From the NCBI RefSeq assembly GCF_020164455.1, contig NZ_JAIQWW010000001.1, positions 124,001 through 188,000 of the forward strand: DNA of 64,000 bases. The letters are read 5' to 3'. Below the pieces are notes generated by a model, which was not told the origin of the DNA, did not search any database, and saw only the letters and a program-made list of their open reading frames with translations. The DNA comes from Phyllobacterium chamaecytisi (GTDB lineage: Bacteria; Pseudomonadota; Alphaproteobacteria; Rhizobiales; Rhizobiaceae). Position 1 is the first letter of the stretch. Every line of letters starts with the position of its first letter. Shown here piece by piece: positions 54,305 through 62,269 of the stretch. Made by a program: the position numbers and the translations under genes.

Positions 54305-55474
54305 ATGGCACTCAACTGGCCGTGGCGCCGACGCGCTGCGAATGAGAACCCGTATCTGCAGCAGAAGTCGGCGCAGGGCTTTGTCGCCTTGCAATTCGAC
54401 CGCGAGGCGCGCTGGTCGCAGAGCGGTTATGTCGGGCTTTCGCGGCAAGGTTTCATGCGCAATCCCGTTGCCTACCGCTGCGTCCGTCATCTGGCGGAAG
54501 CGGCCGGCGCAACACCCTGGCTGCTCTATGAGGGCAAGACGGAGCACAGCGAGCATCCGATGCTCGATCTTCTGGCGGGCCCGCACCGCGGCACCGACGG
54601 CGCCAGCTTTCTCGAAGCGCTGTATGGCCATCTGCTGCTCTCCGGCAACGCTTATGTGGAGCGAGTGCAGAGTGGCGGCGGGGCGAGCGAACTGCACCTC
54701 TTGCGGCCGGATCGCGTTCGTATCATCGCCGATGACAATGGCTGGCCGATTGCGCTGAACTACGGTGTCGGCGCGCAGAAGCGCACAATCCCGCTCGATG
54801 AGGGGCGCGGACTGCACCTGAAGCTCTTCCATCCGCTCGATGATCATTACGGCTTCGCGCCGCTCGAAGCCGCGCTTATGGCGCTCGATATCCACAACGC
54901 TTCCGGCTCGTGGAACAAGGCGCTGCTCGACAATTCTGCGCGGCCCTCGGGAGCGCTCGTCTATGCGCCGGGCGAAACCAGCCACCTGACAGAAGATCAG
55001 TTCGAGCGGCTGAAGGGCGAACTGGAAGAGGGCTATACCGGTGCGGCGAAGGCTGGTCGTCCATTGCTGCTGGAAGGCGGGCTCGACTGGAAATCCATGG
55101 GACTGTCGCCGCTCGATATGGATTTCATTGCCGCCAAGAACACCGCAAGCCGCGATATCGCGCTGGCCTTCGGCATTCCGCCCATGCTGCTCGGCATTCC
55201 CGGCGACAACACCTACGCCAACTACGCCGAGGCCAACCGCGCCTTCTATCGCCTGACGGTGATCCCGATGGTGACACGTACGGCCAAGGCTTTCGCTGCC
55301 TGGCTCGGTCCGGTTTACGGCAATGAACTGCGTATTGAACCCGATCTCGATCGCGTCGATGGGCTCTCACAGGAACGCGATGCGCTGTGGCAGCGGATCG
55401 GCGCTGCGCCGTTCCTCAGCGATGAGGAAAAGCGAGAAGCAGTCGGCTACGCCCCAACAAATCAGGGAGAATAA
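54305..55474 (+). CDS. GTA/HK97-family portal protein (RcGTA g3-like)
   Basis: A 389-residue portal protein. Landmarks include GFMRNPVAYRCVRHLAEAAG near residue 56, LLLSGNAYVERVQ, LHLKLFHPLDDHYGFAPLEAA and DIALAFGIPPMLLGIPGDNTYANYAEANRAF, the conserved HK97-portal core. It forms the ring through which DNA enters the head. It is followed 1 base later by the small DUF6107-like gene. Confidence 0.93.
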   Translation: MALNWPWRRRAANENPYLQQKSAQGFVALQFDREARWSQSGYVGLSRQGFMRNPVAYRCVRHLAEAAGATPWLLYEGKTEHSEHPMLDLLAGPHRGTDGASFLEALYGHLLLSGNAYVERVQSGGGASELHLLRPDRVRIIADDNGWPIALNYGVGAQKRTIPLDEGRGLHLKLFHPLDDHYGFAPLEAALMALDIHNASGSWNKALLDNSARPSGALVYAPGETSHLTEDQFERLKGELEEGYTGAAKAGRPLLLEGGLDWKSMGLSPLDMDFIAAKNTASRDIALAFGIPPMLLGIPGDNTYANYAEANRAFYRLTVIPMVTRTAKAFAAWLGPVYGNELRIEPDLDRVDGLSQERDALWQRIGAAPFLSDEEKREAVGYAPTNQGE

Positions 55475-55475
55475 G

Positions 55476-55844
55476 ATGACACACTGGTCCGATGCCGCCT
55501 GGATTCTGGCGGCAAAGGCGGCGGGCGCTATTGCAGGCTCCGCCGTCTCCCTCGCCTACATGCTGCCGCGCGACAAGAGCGAAGCGGCCATCCGCTTCAT
55601 CGTCGGCATTGTCTGCGGCCTCGCCTTCGGCGGCGTAGCCGGGATCAAGATCGCTGCCGAACTCGACATTGGCGGTGAGCTCGGGAAAACCGAATTGATG
55701 CTGATGGGTGCGACGGCTGCAAGCCTCGCCGCCTGGACCGCGCTTGGCATTTTCGCCCGCATCGCTGCGCGCATCGGTGAATCAAAACCTCCGCAAATCG
55801 ATAGAAGTCCCTCTGACGAAAGGGATATCGCCAATGTCCGATAG
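55476..55844 (+). CDS. Small GTA membrane protein, DUF6107-like
   Basis: A 122-residue protein with three hydrophobic segments (AAKAAGAIAGSAVSLAYML; FIVGIVCGLAFGGVAGIKI; LMGATAASLAAWTALGIFA). It sits between portal and protease, the place of RcGTA g3.5. I link it to DUF6107 by position and composition. The role is unknown. Start 55476 has GGGAG 7 bases before it; its end overlaps the protease start by 11 bases. Confidence 0.72.
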   Translation: MTHWSDAAWILAAKAAGAIAGSAVSLAYMLPRDKSEAAIRFIVGIVCGLAFGGVAGIKIAAELDIGGELGKTELMLMGATAASLAAWTALGIFARIAARIGESKPPQIDRSPSDERDIANVR

Positions 55845-56931
55845 GCGTTTCCTGCCAAGACTTGAGAAAAAATATACCGGACTGACCGTCGAGACCGTGG
55901 CGGAGGATGGCAGCTTTTCCGGCTATGCCAGTCTGTTCGGCGAGGTTGATCTGGGCAAGGACGCGATTCAGGCGGGAGCCTTTCTGAAGTCGATCCACAC
56001 ACGTGGCGCCGCCGGCATCCGCATGCTGTGGCAGCACGATCCGAATCAGCCGATAGGCACCTGGACGGAGGTTCGCGAGGACAAGCGCGGGCTCTATGTC
56101 GAGGGCAAGCTGGCCAAGGGTGTCGCCAAGGCTTCCGAAGTGCTGGAGCTGATGCGCTCTGGCGCCATCGATGGGCTTTCCATCGGCTTCAAGACGATCA
56201 AGGCCAAGGCGGATACGGGTGGTATCAGGCACATCCACGAGGCGGACCTTTGGGAAATCTCGGTGGTGACTTTTCCGATGTTGCCATCGGCGCGGGTGGG
56301 GCAGGTGAAGAGCCTGCCTGCGGACGCCATGCCGGACAAGGATTATTCCAACCAGCACAGGCTTTTGTGGAACATCAAGGCCAATGAGGTCCTGATCGAG
56401 GCGCTGAAACGTTCGCCGCAGAGCGATTACAACTGCCGCTGGCTGGCGCGCTTGCGGGAAGAGAACGCGGAGCTGAAAAGCCACTCGACGTTCTATGAGC
56501 CGTTCCAGATCTGGTACCGCAAGTACAATCCCGACCAGCCGCGTGTTTCAGCGGGAAACCCCGATGGCGGGCAATGGACGGATGGCGGAAGTGGAAGTGG
56601 AAGTGGAAGTGGGGGAGGTGAAAGTGTTGTCGGATCGACTAAGAATCCGTCGAGCGGTCAAAGGAACCGTTCGGCGGTTCAGAGAAGCCAAACGGGAAGA
56701 GTTGGAGAAAAAATTGACGAAAGCTCATCTTATCGGAGGGGCAAACGCAGGTATCAGATTGCGGGTACCGTTCTTCGTGTTTGTGTAGCGGAAGGCATTT
56801 CCCGCTCGCAAGATAGTTATGGCAACAAAAGGTTTAAGATCACCTATGGATGTGCTAATGGGCAGACTATTGTAAAGGAGGGAAGTGGGGATGGGCGAGG
56901 GTTCATCAAGGATCCATATTTCTATTTTTAA
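55834..56931 (+). CDS. GTA prohead protease with toxin-like C-terminal extension
   Basis: A 365-residue chimera. Residues 1-165 are an HK97-type prohead serine protease (RcGTA g4) with His68 (WQHDPNQPIGTW) and Ser116 (DGLSIGF). Residues 172-231 are a second module (HRLLWNIKANEVLI ... FYEPFQIWYRKY), followed by the linker NPDQPRVSAGNPDGGQWTDG, a Gly/Ser spacer (to 262) and a variable C-terminal domain (263-365) with basic residues and CVAEGISRS, FKITYGCANG, KDPYFYF. The layout is that of a polymorphic toxin carrier. The same module recurs at 59447. The next gene is a candidate immunity gene. Confidence 0.85.
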   Translation: MSDRRFLPRLEKKYTGLTVETVAEDGSFSGYASLFGEVDLGKDAIQAGAFLKSIHTRGAAGIRMLWQHDPNQPIGTWTEVREDKRGLYVEGKLAKGVAKASEVLELMRSGAIDGLSIGFKTIKAKADTGGIRHIHEADLWEISVVTFPMLPSARVGQVKSLPADAMPDKDYSNQHRLLWNIKANEVLIEALKRSPQSDYNCRWLARLREENAELKSHSTFYEPFQIWYRKYNPDQPRVSAGNPDGGQWTDGGSGSGSGSGGGESVVGSTKNPSSGQRNRSAVQRSQTGRVGEKIDESSSYRRGKRRYQIAGTVLRVCVAEGISRSQDSYGNKRFKITYGCANGQTIVKEGSGDGRGFIKDPYFYF

Positions 56932-56989
56932 ATCTATGAAATTTGCTGTTGTTTCAGTTTTGTTTTTCATTTCGAGCGGAGATATTTCC

Positions 56990-57367
56990 ATGAGTTCCGA
57001 ATTAGTCAAAGGACCACTTCCGGATGGATACCAAAGACCAGGTGTGGTCAGCGTTTCACCAGCCGCTTTGAAACAGGCGGAGGATTTCCTTGAGGCTGTC
57101 CGGCAATTGCGTCCTGATGAGGAATGGATAGCCGTCTTTGAATGGTATACGGCGCAGAGTTATATAAACAAGGGCGAGACGATCGAACACGACCTCGGCC
57201 CTGGTCTTGGTTTGGGTGCTGCTGAAAGACGCGAATTGCCGGAGGAGGCCATTCAGAGTCATGGGGATAGCAAATTCGCTGTACAGATTCCGGCAGAGAT
57301 TTTGGAGAAATCGGTAGAGCGCTTGATTGATCTAGACGAGAACGCGCAATTGATACTGCGTAACTGA
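56990..57367 (+). CDS. Candidate immunity protein for the protease-borne domain
   Basis: A 125-residue soluble, acidic protein (SPAALKQAEDFLEAVRQLRP; EILEKSVERLIDLDENAQL) that I do not recognise. It lies 58 bases after the toxin-like protease extension. Start 56990 has GCGGAG upstream. An ATG at 56936, five bases after the preceding stop, would add a hydrophobic signal-like stretch (MKFAVVSVLFFISSG). Its position behind a variable C-terminal domain is the only reason for calling it immunity. Confidence 0.5.
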   Translation: MSSELVKGPLPDGYQRPGVVSVSPAALKQAEDFLEAVRQLRPDEEWIAVFEWYTAQSYINKGETIEHDLGPGLGLGAAERRELPEEAIQSHGDSKFAVQIPAEILEKSVERLIDLDENAQLILRN

Positions 57368-57421
57368 TGAGCCAAGATGGCCGGCAGTGGACGGCGATGG
57401 GAGCGGGCCCCAATCCATGAA
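57368..57421 (+). pseudogene. Remnant of the cassette linker
   Basis: Reading from ATG 57368, the frame gives MSQDGRQWTAMGAGPNP and stops. SQDGRQWTAMGAG corresponds to the NPDGGQWTDGGSG linker of the intact cassettes. It is therefore a scar of a third carrier/toxin junction, cut off on both sides. Confidence 0.5.
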
Positions 57422-57695
57422 AATACTGCCCGAATTTACCGAAATGTGCGTTTGGTTTAACCCATCTATCTTGGTGGCGTTCCCAGAGGTCAAGGACGAG
57501 TTCGCCTTTGCTCTGTCACAGGTTACAGCTCAGCAACGATAGGTTATCAAGCAGTTTCTGTCGGATGTGCTTGAAAACGTGCATGACTCCAAGGAACTAA
57601 ACAGAATATGGCAAGGAGCCAACTCCAACACCCGCTTCGATAGCGACGACGGTATACGCATGTATTTGGAAGAAATCGTTCGGCGCATAGACTAA
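57417..57695 (+). pseudogene. CdiI-like immunity gene broken by a stop
   Basis: From ATG 57417 the frame reads MKILPEFTEMCVWFNPSIL ... ALSQVTAQQR, then TAG at 57540-57542, then continues in the same frame with VIKQFLSDVLENVHDSKELN ... DGIRMYLEEIVRRID to a TAA at 57693. The second half resembles the CdiI immunity family of contact-dependent inhibition systems, judged by eye. It overlaps the linker remnant, as an immunity gene displaced with its toxin might. Confidence 0.5.
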
Positions 57696-57711
57696 TCGGA
57701 AGGCGCACCGC

Positions 57712-57747
57712 CCGAACCAGGCTATCGGCACATGGACGGAGGTTCGC
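57712..57747 (+). pseudogene. Fragment of a second prohead protease copy
   Basis: Thirty-one of 36 bases match the protease gene at 56041-56076. It encodes PNQAIGTWTEVR against PNQPIGTWTEVR around catalytic His68. It points to a past duplication or recombination of the protease-cassette unit. The bases between here and 58004 also include a short frame (57789-57893, MNFEIDAAFAFAGQAISPPP) that may be another immunity fragment. Confidence 0.55.
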
Positions 57748-58003
57748 AGCGCGACTGCTGTGTAGAATATTACGAATAGATTTGTTTATGAATTTTGAGA
57801 TCGACGCTGCATTTGCGTTTGCAGGTCAAGCCATTAGCCCGCCGCCCCAAATAATCAGCCGCATTAGAAATCTGATACTACATCCATCCTGAAAGCAGGA
57901 TTTCCCGCATAGCAACCTTGAAACTTCGCCCGGACTACCGGCGCGGGGCGGCAAGGCTGTGCGCATTTTCAACACTGCATTTTAACAACCAAAAGGAAGA
58001 AGA

Positions 58004-59239
58004 ATGAGTAAAGCCAAGCAAGTGCTCGAAACCAAGACTACGAGCGACCCTGAGAGTTTTGAAGAATTTTCCCGCACATTTAACGAATACAAAGCCGCGA
58101 ATGACGTTCGCCTCGGCGATATCGAGAAAGGTAAGAGCGTCGATGTTCTGACCGCCGATAAAATGCAGCGCCTGGACATCGAAATGGATGCGCGAAAGCG
58201 CGCCATGGATCGCTTGGAATTGAAACAGGCGCGTCCGGCGCTGGATGGCGGCGTTCGCCAGGTTTCTTCGCCCGAGCACAAGAACGCCTTTGAAACCTAT
58301 GTGCGGCGCGGCGATGAAAGCGCTCTGCGTGTCATCGAAACCAAGGCGCATACGATTGGCTCGGCAAGCGATGGCGGCTATCTGGTACCGGAGGAACTGG
58401 AGACCCAGATTGGCGCGCGTCTGGCGCAAATCTCGCCGATCCGAGGTATTGCTTCCGTGCGGCAGGTGTCGGGCTCGGTGCTGAAGAAGCCCTACTCGAT
58501 CAAGGGCCCTTCAGTTGGCTGGGTCAGCGAAACCGATATCCGGCCGCAGACGGAAGGCTCCAAGCTGGCCGAGCTGCAGTTCCCCACCATGGAACTCTAC
58601 GCCATGCCGGCGGCAACATCCTCCTTGCTCGACGATAGCGCGGTTGATGTGGAGCAGTGGATTTCGACGGAAGTGGAAACGGCCTTTGCCGAACAAGAAG
58701 GCAAGGCCTTCATCAGCGGCGATGGCATCAACAAGCCGCGGGGCTTCCTGACCTATGACGTCGTGGCCGAAAGTGCCTGGGCTTGGGGCAAGCTCGGTTC
58801 GCTTTCCACGGGCGTTGCCGGCAAGTTTCCCACTGCCGATGCTTCCGACATCCTGCTCGATACCATCTATGCGCTGAAGGCCGGCTATCGCCAGAACGCC
58901 AATTGGGTAATGAACCGCAAGACGCAGGCCGAAATCCGCAAGCTCAAGGACAGGGACGGCAACTATCTCTGGACGCCGCCGGCGACGCCTGGCGCCCAGG
59001 CCTCGCTGCTCGGCTTCGGGCTTGTCGAGGCGGAGGACATGCCGGATATCGCCGACAAGGCGACGCCGATTGCCTTTGGCGACTTCGCCAGGGGCTATCT
59101 GGTGGTGGATCGCACAGGCGTGCGCGTGCTGCGCGATCCTTACTCCGCCAAGCCTTACGTGCTGTTCTACACGACCAAACGCGTTGGCGGCGGCGTGCAG
59201 GATTTTGATGCGATCAAGCTGTTGAAATTCGCGGCCTGA
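58004..59239 (+). CDS. GTA major capsid protein (HK97 fold, RcGTA g5-like)
   Basis: A 411-residue capsid protein. The first ~100 residues form a charged helical delta/scaffold region (DKMQRLDIEMDARKRAMDRL) that the prohead protease would remove. The HK97 fold begins near IGSASDGGYLVPEELETQI and includes TMELYAMPAATSSLLDDS, FISGDGINKPRGFL, YRQNANWVMNRKTQAEIR and GYLVVDRTGVRVLRDPY. AAAGGAAGAAG precedes the start. Repeat copy 7 follows it 8 bases after the stop. Confidence 0.95.
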   Translation: MSKAKQVLETKTTSDPESFEEFSRTFNEYKAANDVRLGDIEKGKSVDVLTADKMQRLDIEMDARKRAMDRLELKQARPALDGGVRQVSSPEHKNAFETYVRRGDESALRVIETKAHTIGSASDGGYLVPEELETQIGARLAQISPIRGIASVRQVSGSVLKKPYSIKGPSVGWVSETDIRPQTEGSKLAELQFPTMELYAMPAATSSLLDDSAVDVEQWISTEVETAFAEQEGKAFISGDGINKPRGFLTYDVVAESAWAWGKLGSLSTGVAGKFPTADASDILLDTIYALKAGYRQNANWVMNRKTQAEIRKLKDRDGNYLWTPPATPGAQASLLGFGLVEAEDMPDIADKATPIAFGDFARGYLVVDRTGVRVLRDPYSAKPYVLFYTTKRVGGGVQDFDAIKLLKFAA

Positions 59240-59247
59240 TCCTCAAC

Positions 59248-59369
59248 CCATTCAGACCAGGACGGCCTGCAAATGGCGTTTTTCTGCGGTCCGGTGCTCA
59301 CGTACCAATATGTACGCTGCGCTCCGGTCCTCGAAAACCACCATTTTCGTCTCGTCCTGGCCAGAATGG
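59248..59369 (+). repeat. Long-hairpin intergenic repeat, copy 7
   Basis: Arms CCATTCAGACCAGGACGGCC and its partner CGTCCTGGCCAGAATGG pair; the core is GGTCCGGTGCTCACGTACCA ... GTACGCTGCGCTCCGG. It lies directly behind the capsid gene, showing that these repeats also enter the GTA cluster. Confidence 0.88.
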
Positions 59370-59446
59370 CATACGCCAAATCTTCCTAAGACCTTCGTCG
59401 AATTGCTCATTTCACCCAATCCAGTAGTTTCCGGAGCGCACATTTC

Positions 59447-60646
59447 ATGGCAGCGCCATACAATTCGCATCAGCTGAGAATACTCTGGAATATCAAGGCC
59501 AACGAAGTTTTGATCGGGGCTTTGAAGCGTAGTCCGCCGCGGGAACATAACCTCCTTTGGCTGGCTAGCCTGGCCCAAGAGAACAATGAACTGAAAAGCC
59601 GCTCACTACTCTATGAGCCTTTCCAGATCTGGGTCAGAAAATACAATCCAGACCAACCGCGTGTACCCGCCGGCAATTCCGATGGCGGGCAATAAACGGA
59701 CGAGGGCGGGAGCGGCGGAGTGACAGGTGGTGCGCAGCTCGCCTCCGGCCATGGGCGGTTTGGCGGTGCGGTGGTGGTTGGACGCAAACCAGAGACTGGC
59801 CCCAAGGCACCGGATGGTACCGCGGGACAGTTCGTGGGGCGTGCGGGTGGCCGCGTGCCAGTGGATCAAGGCAGTTCATCCCAACCGGCCACGAAATTCA
59901 CGGGAGAGACAAGGAAGTTTATCACCCGGCACGCTGCGACAGCGCAACGTGTTGCCGACAAGCTCGGTGTTTCGCGCAATGCAGTGATAGGTGCGGTGGC
60001 CAATGAGTACGACACACGCCACAATCCGGATCTCAGCCTTGGCTTGCGAGGCGGGACGGCGCAGGTCGAGAGCGATCAGAGAGCATTGCGATTCAATCAT
60101 CAGCAACTTGCAGATAATTACAATGCGATTAAAGGCGGCAGTCCCAATTGGGGTGATAAATGGAGAAATCCGGCGATGATAGATGTCGGGCCCGGCAATA
60201 TCAGAATTGAAACAGCGATTGACCTTTTGGAAGAGTATCACGCGGAACATGCCGCAAGCGGTGATGATCCGCTCGATCTGAATAAATATTTGGGCCACTA
60301 CGACAAGATGGTTAAGGATTTGACCAACTTCAACAAGACAGACACAACCTTTGCATTTGCCGCGCTGACGATAAGGGATGCCGACAGGTTCTTCTCGAGC
60401 AAAGATAATGCTGCCTGGAACGGAATATCCGGCGATCTGAAAGACGCTCTGCGGGTCAGCTATTACAAGATAGGTGAGAAAACGCTGTCGAAAAACATTG
60501 ACCAGAGAATCGCCATGTCCAGACGCAGCAAGGTGCAGTTTGATTTCAATCCGCATGGGGATGGCGGTCAACAGCATCTCAACAACCTTGAGGTAATCTT
60601 GGAAGCTATCAAAGCAGGCGTTGGCTTTGGTGGGCGAAAACCATGA
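59447..60646 (+). pseudogene. Orphan toxin-like cassette split by an in-frame stop
   Basis: One frame encodes the carrier module (LRILWNIKANEVLIGALKRS ... YEPFQIWVRKYNPDQPRVPAGN), then SDGGQ and TAA at 59693-59695 where the protease copy has TGG. The frame then continues uninterrupted to 60646. The downstream 308 residues start with a GTG at 59720 behind GGCGGA, so they may be expressed alone. They contain a Gly-rich linker, then RHAATAQRVADKLGVSRNAV, ANEYDTRHN and DVGPGNIRIETAIDLL, which look lysozyme-like. The end is VQFDFNPHGDGGQQHLNNLE. It faces a membrane-protein gene. Confidence 0.7.
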
Positions 60647-60661
60647 GAACCGCAGTTACAT

Positions 60662-61006
60662 TTAAGAATAATTCACGCTGCGTATAAGTAATACTGTCCA
60701 TATGGTTCCGATTATAAAAAATGATATCCACAAAATAACCAAAATCGTATAAATCGCATTGCCTTTTTTGAAGAAAAATAACAAAAACGATAGAAACAGC
60801 ATTATTATTGCTTGAGGTGTCGCGTCTACGAATCTAGATGCAGTATAGTATATTCCTTCAAAATAGTTAAAATCTTTTAAAGATAAATTGGCTATCCATA
60901 AAGAAATGGCAAAATAAAGAACTGATATCAAAAATACATGCAAAGTAAGTTTGGGAAATTTCATATTATTATGCATCGCAAGTAACATCTTTTCTAGAGT
61001 AAACAT
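60662..61006 (-). CDS. Candidate membrane immunity protein 1
   Basis: A protein of about 114 residues with three predicted membrane helices (LHVFLISVLYFAISLWIANL; AIIMLFLSFLLFFFK; ILVILWISFFIIGTIWTVLL). AT-rich compared with the GTA genes around it. It faces the toxin-like C-terminus 15 bases away. Its C-terminal half is similar to the protein at 61156-61434 (DATPQAIIMLFLS / RIAPQSIFLFILS; IIGTIWTVLL / GIGTIWTILL). Starts at 61018, 61006 or 60961 are possible. A membrane inhibitor would fit a toxin acting in the periplasm. Confidence 0.6.
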   Translation of the reverse strand: MFTLEKMLLAMHNNMKFPKLTLHVFLISVLYFAISLWIANLSLKDFNYFEGIYYTASRFVDATPQAIIMLFLSFLLFFFKKGNAIYTILVILWISFFIIGTIWTVLLIRSVNYS

Positions 61007-61012
61007 AGCCGC

Positions 61013-61136
61013 TTCCAAGCGGAATCGCGTGCGATTTGATTTCGATCCCCATGGCGATGGCGGTCAGCAGCACCTCAATAATCTTAAAGAGATTCTGGAG
61101 GCAATCATGAAGGGACTTGGCTTTAGTAAATGAGAA
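61013..61136 (+). pseudogene. Duplicated C-terminal end of the toxin-like cassette
   Basis: The frame encodes SKRNRVRFDFDPHGDGGQQ, then LNNLKEILEAIMKGLGFSK and a stop at 61131-61133. It repeats the last ~40 residues of the preceding cassette (SRRSKVQFDFNPHGDGGQQ, LNNLEVILEAIKAGVGF). There is no start of its own; it is the 3' stub of a second toxin copy, cut at the junction with the immunity gene. Confidence 0.65.
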
Positions 61137-61155
61137 CTTGATCCGCACAATTAGA

Positions 61156-61434
61156 TCAGGAGTTTATGACCAAATACATAAGTAAAATTGTCCAAATTGT
61201 GCCAATTCCAAAAACAAACTCCCAAAAAAATGCAACCACTCGATAGTAAATTCCAGTACTGTCTAAAAAAATCATTGCAACCGACAGTATAAATAAAAAA
61301 ATTGATTGAGGCGCAATGCGCAATAATCTATACACAAAATGAGAAAATTCATGTAAATTTGTCAAATCATCAATCGAAAACGTCAATATCCATAAAGAAA
61401 AAAAGAATATATAATCGATATTGCGAAAAAGCAT
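61156..61434 (-). CDS. Candidate membrane immunity protein 2, possibly frameshifted at its start
   Basis: A 92-residue protein with three hydrophobic segments, paralogous to the protein at 60662-61006 (shared APQSIFLFILS and GTIWTILL). It faces the duplicated toxin stub, 20 bases away. A better start (ATG at 61469 with AGGA upstream, MKHSEKIFKK) is out of frame by one base across a run of seven A on the minus strand. The native N-terminus may thus be lost through slippage or a read error. The AT-rich 265 bases from 61435 to 61699 hold no other gene. Confidence 0.55.
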   Translation of the reverse strand: MLFRNIDYIFFFSLWILTFSIDDLTNLHEFSHFVYRLLRIAPQSIFLFILSVAMIFLDSTGIYYRVVAFFWEFVFGIGTIWTILLMYLVINS

Positions 61435-61699
61435 AGAGTTTTTTTGAATATTTTTTCACTATGTTTCATGGAGATTCCTCGCTTAAAAAATAAAATAAAA
61501 AAACTGAACAACTGTACTCTAACTATAAGTCACTTTATTGAAAATAAGATTGTGGCATTTTTTAGAGATATTGAAAAAACTTCATAGTAATCCACTTCGA
61601 TAGTTCCGCCGAGCGAAGGCATGAAGTCCGAACCAACTTGGTCTGGACCTGAACGACAGATTAAACGACGACGTCCTCTCCCCGATAAGGACCCCAAAC

Positions 61700-62269
61700 A
61701 TGACCATGACACTGATCAAGCCACCGGCTCTTGAGCCGGTGACACTGGCGGAGGTGCGCCAATTCTTACGCCTGGACAGTGATAGCGAAGATGCATTGCT
61801 GACTGGCCTTATCAAGGCGGCGCGCGAAACACTCGAGGCGCAGACCGGCCTCGCCCTGATCAACCAGACCTGGCGGTTCTATCCCGATAGCTGGCCGAAA
61901 AGCGGTGTCGTCCGGATCGCGAAATATCCGGTTCGCTCCGTCGTTGTTGTGACAGCATATATTGAAGATGGCGCGCCGGTTTCGATTGCCGAGCACGACC
62001 TCCATCTCAGTGCCCACGCGAGGCCGGCGCGGCTCTATCTTGCGGCACGCAACCGGCCGGACCAGCCCCTAAGCGGGCTAGAAATCGATTTCATTGCGGG
62101 TTTCGGTGAAACCGGAAACGAGGTTCCCGACGCCTTGCGCCATGCCATCATGACGCTGGTTGCGCATTGGTACGAGTTTCGCGGTGTCTATGGCGCTGCG
62201 CAACAGCCTGTCTCCTATCCGCCGGCTTTTGAACGGGCGATCGGGCTTTGGCGCAGGGTATCGCTCTGA
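61700..62269 (+). CDS. GTA head-tail connector protein (RcGTA g6-like)
   Basis: A 189-residue protein of the phage gp6/gp15 connector type. The N-terminus has LEPVTLAEVRQFLRLDSDSEDALLTGLIKAARE, the family hallmark. The centre has TGLALINQTWRFYPDSWP, and the end has ALRHAIMTLVAHWYEFRG. It forms the adaptor ring under the portal. Host-like composition resumes here after the AT-rich insert. Its stop shares a base with the next start (TGATG). Confidence 0.88.
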   Translation: MTMTLIKPPALEPVTLAEVRQFLRLDSDSEDALLTGLIKAARETLEAQTGLALINQTWRFYPDSWPKSGVVRIAKYPVRSVVVVTAYIEDGAPVSIAEHDLHLSAHARPARLYLAARNRPDQPLSGLEIDFIAGFGETGNEVPDALRHAIMTLVAHWYEFRGVYGAAQQPVSYPPAFERAIGLWRRVSL

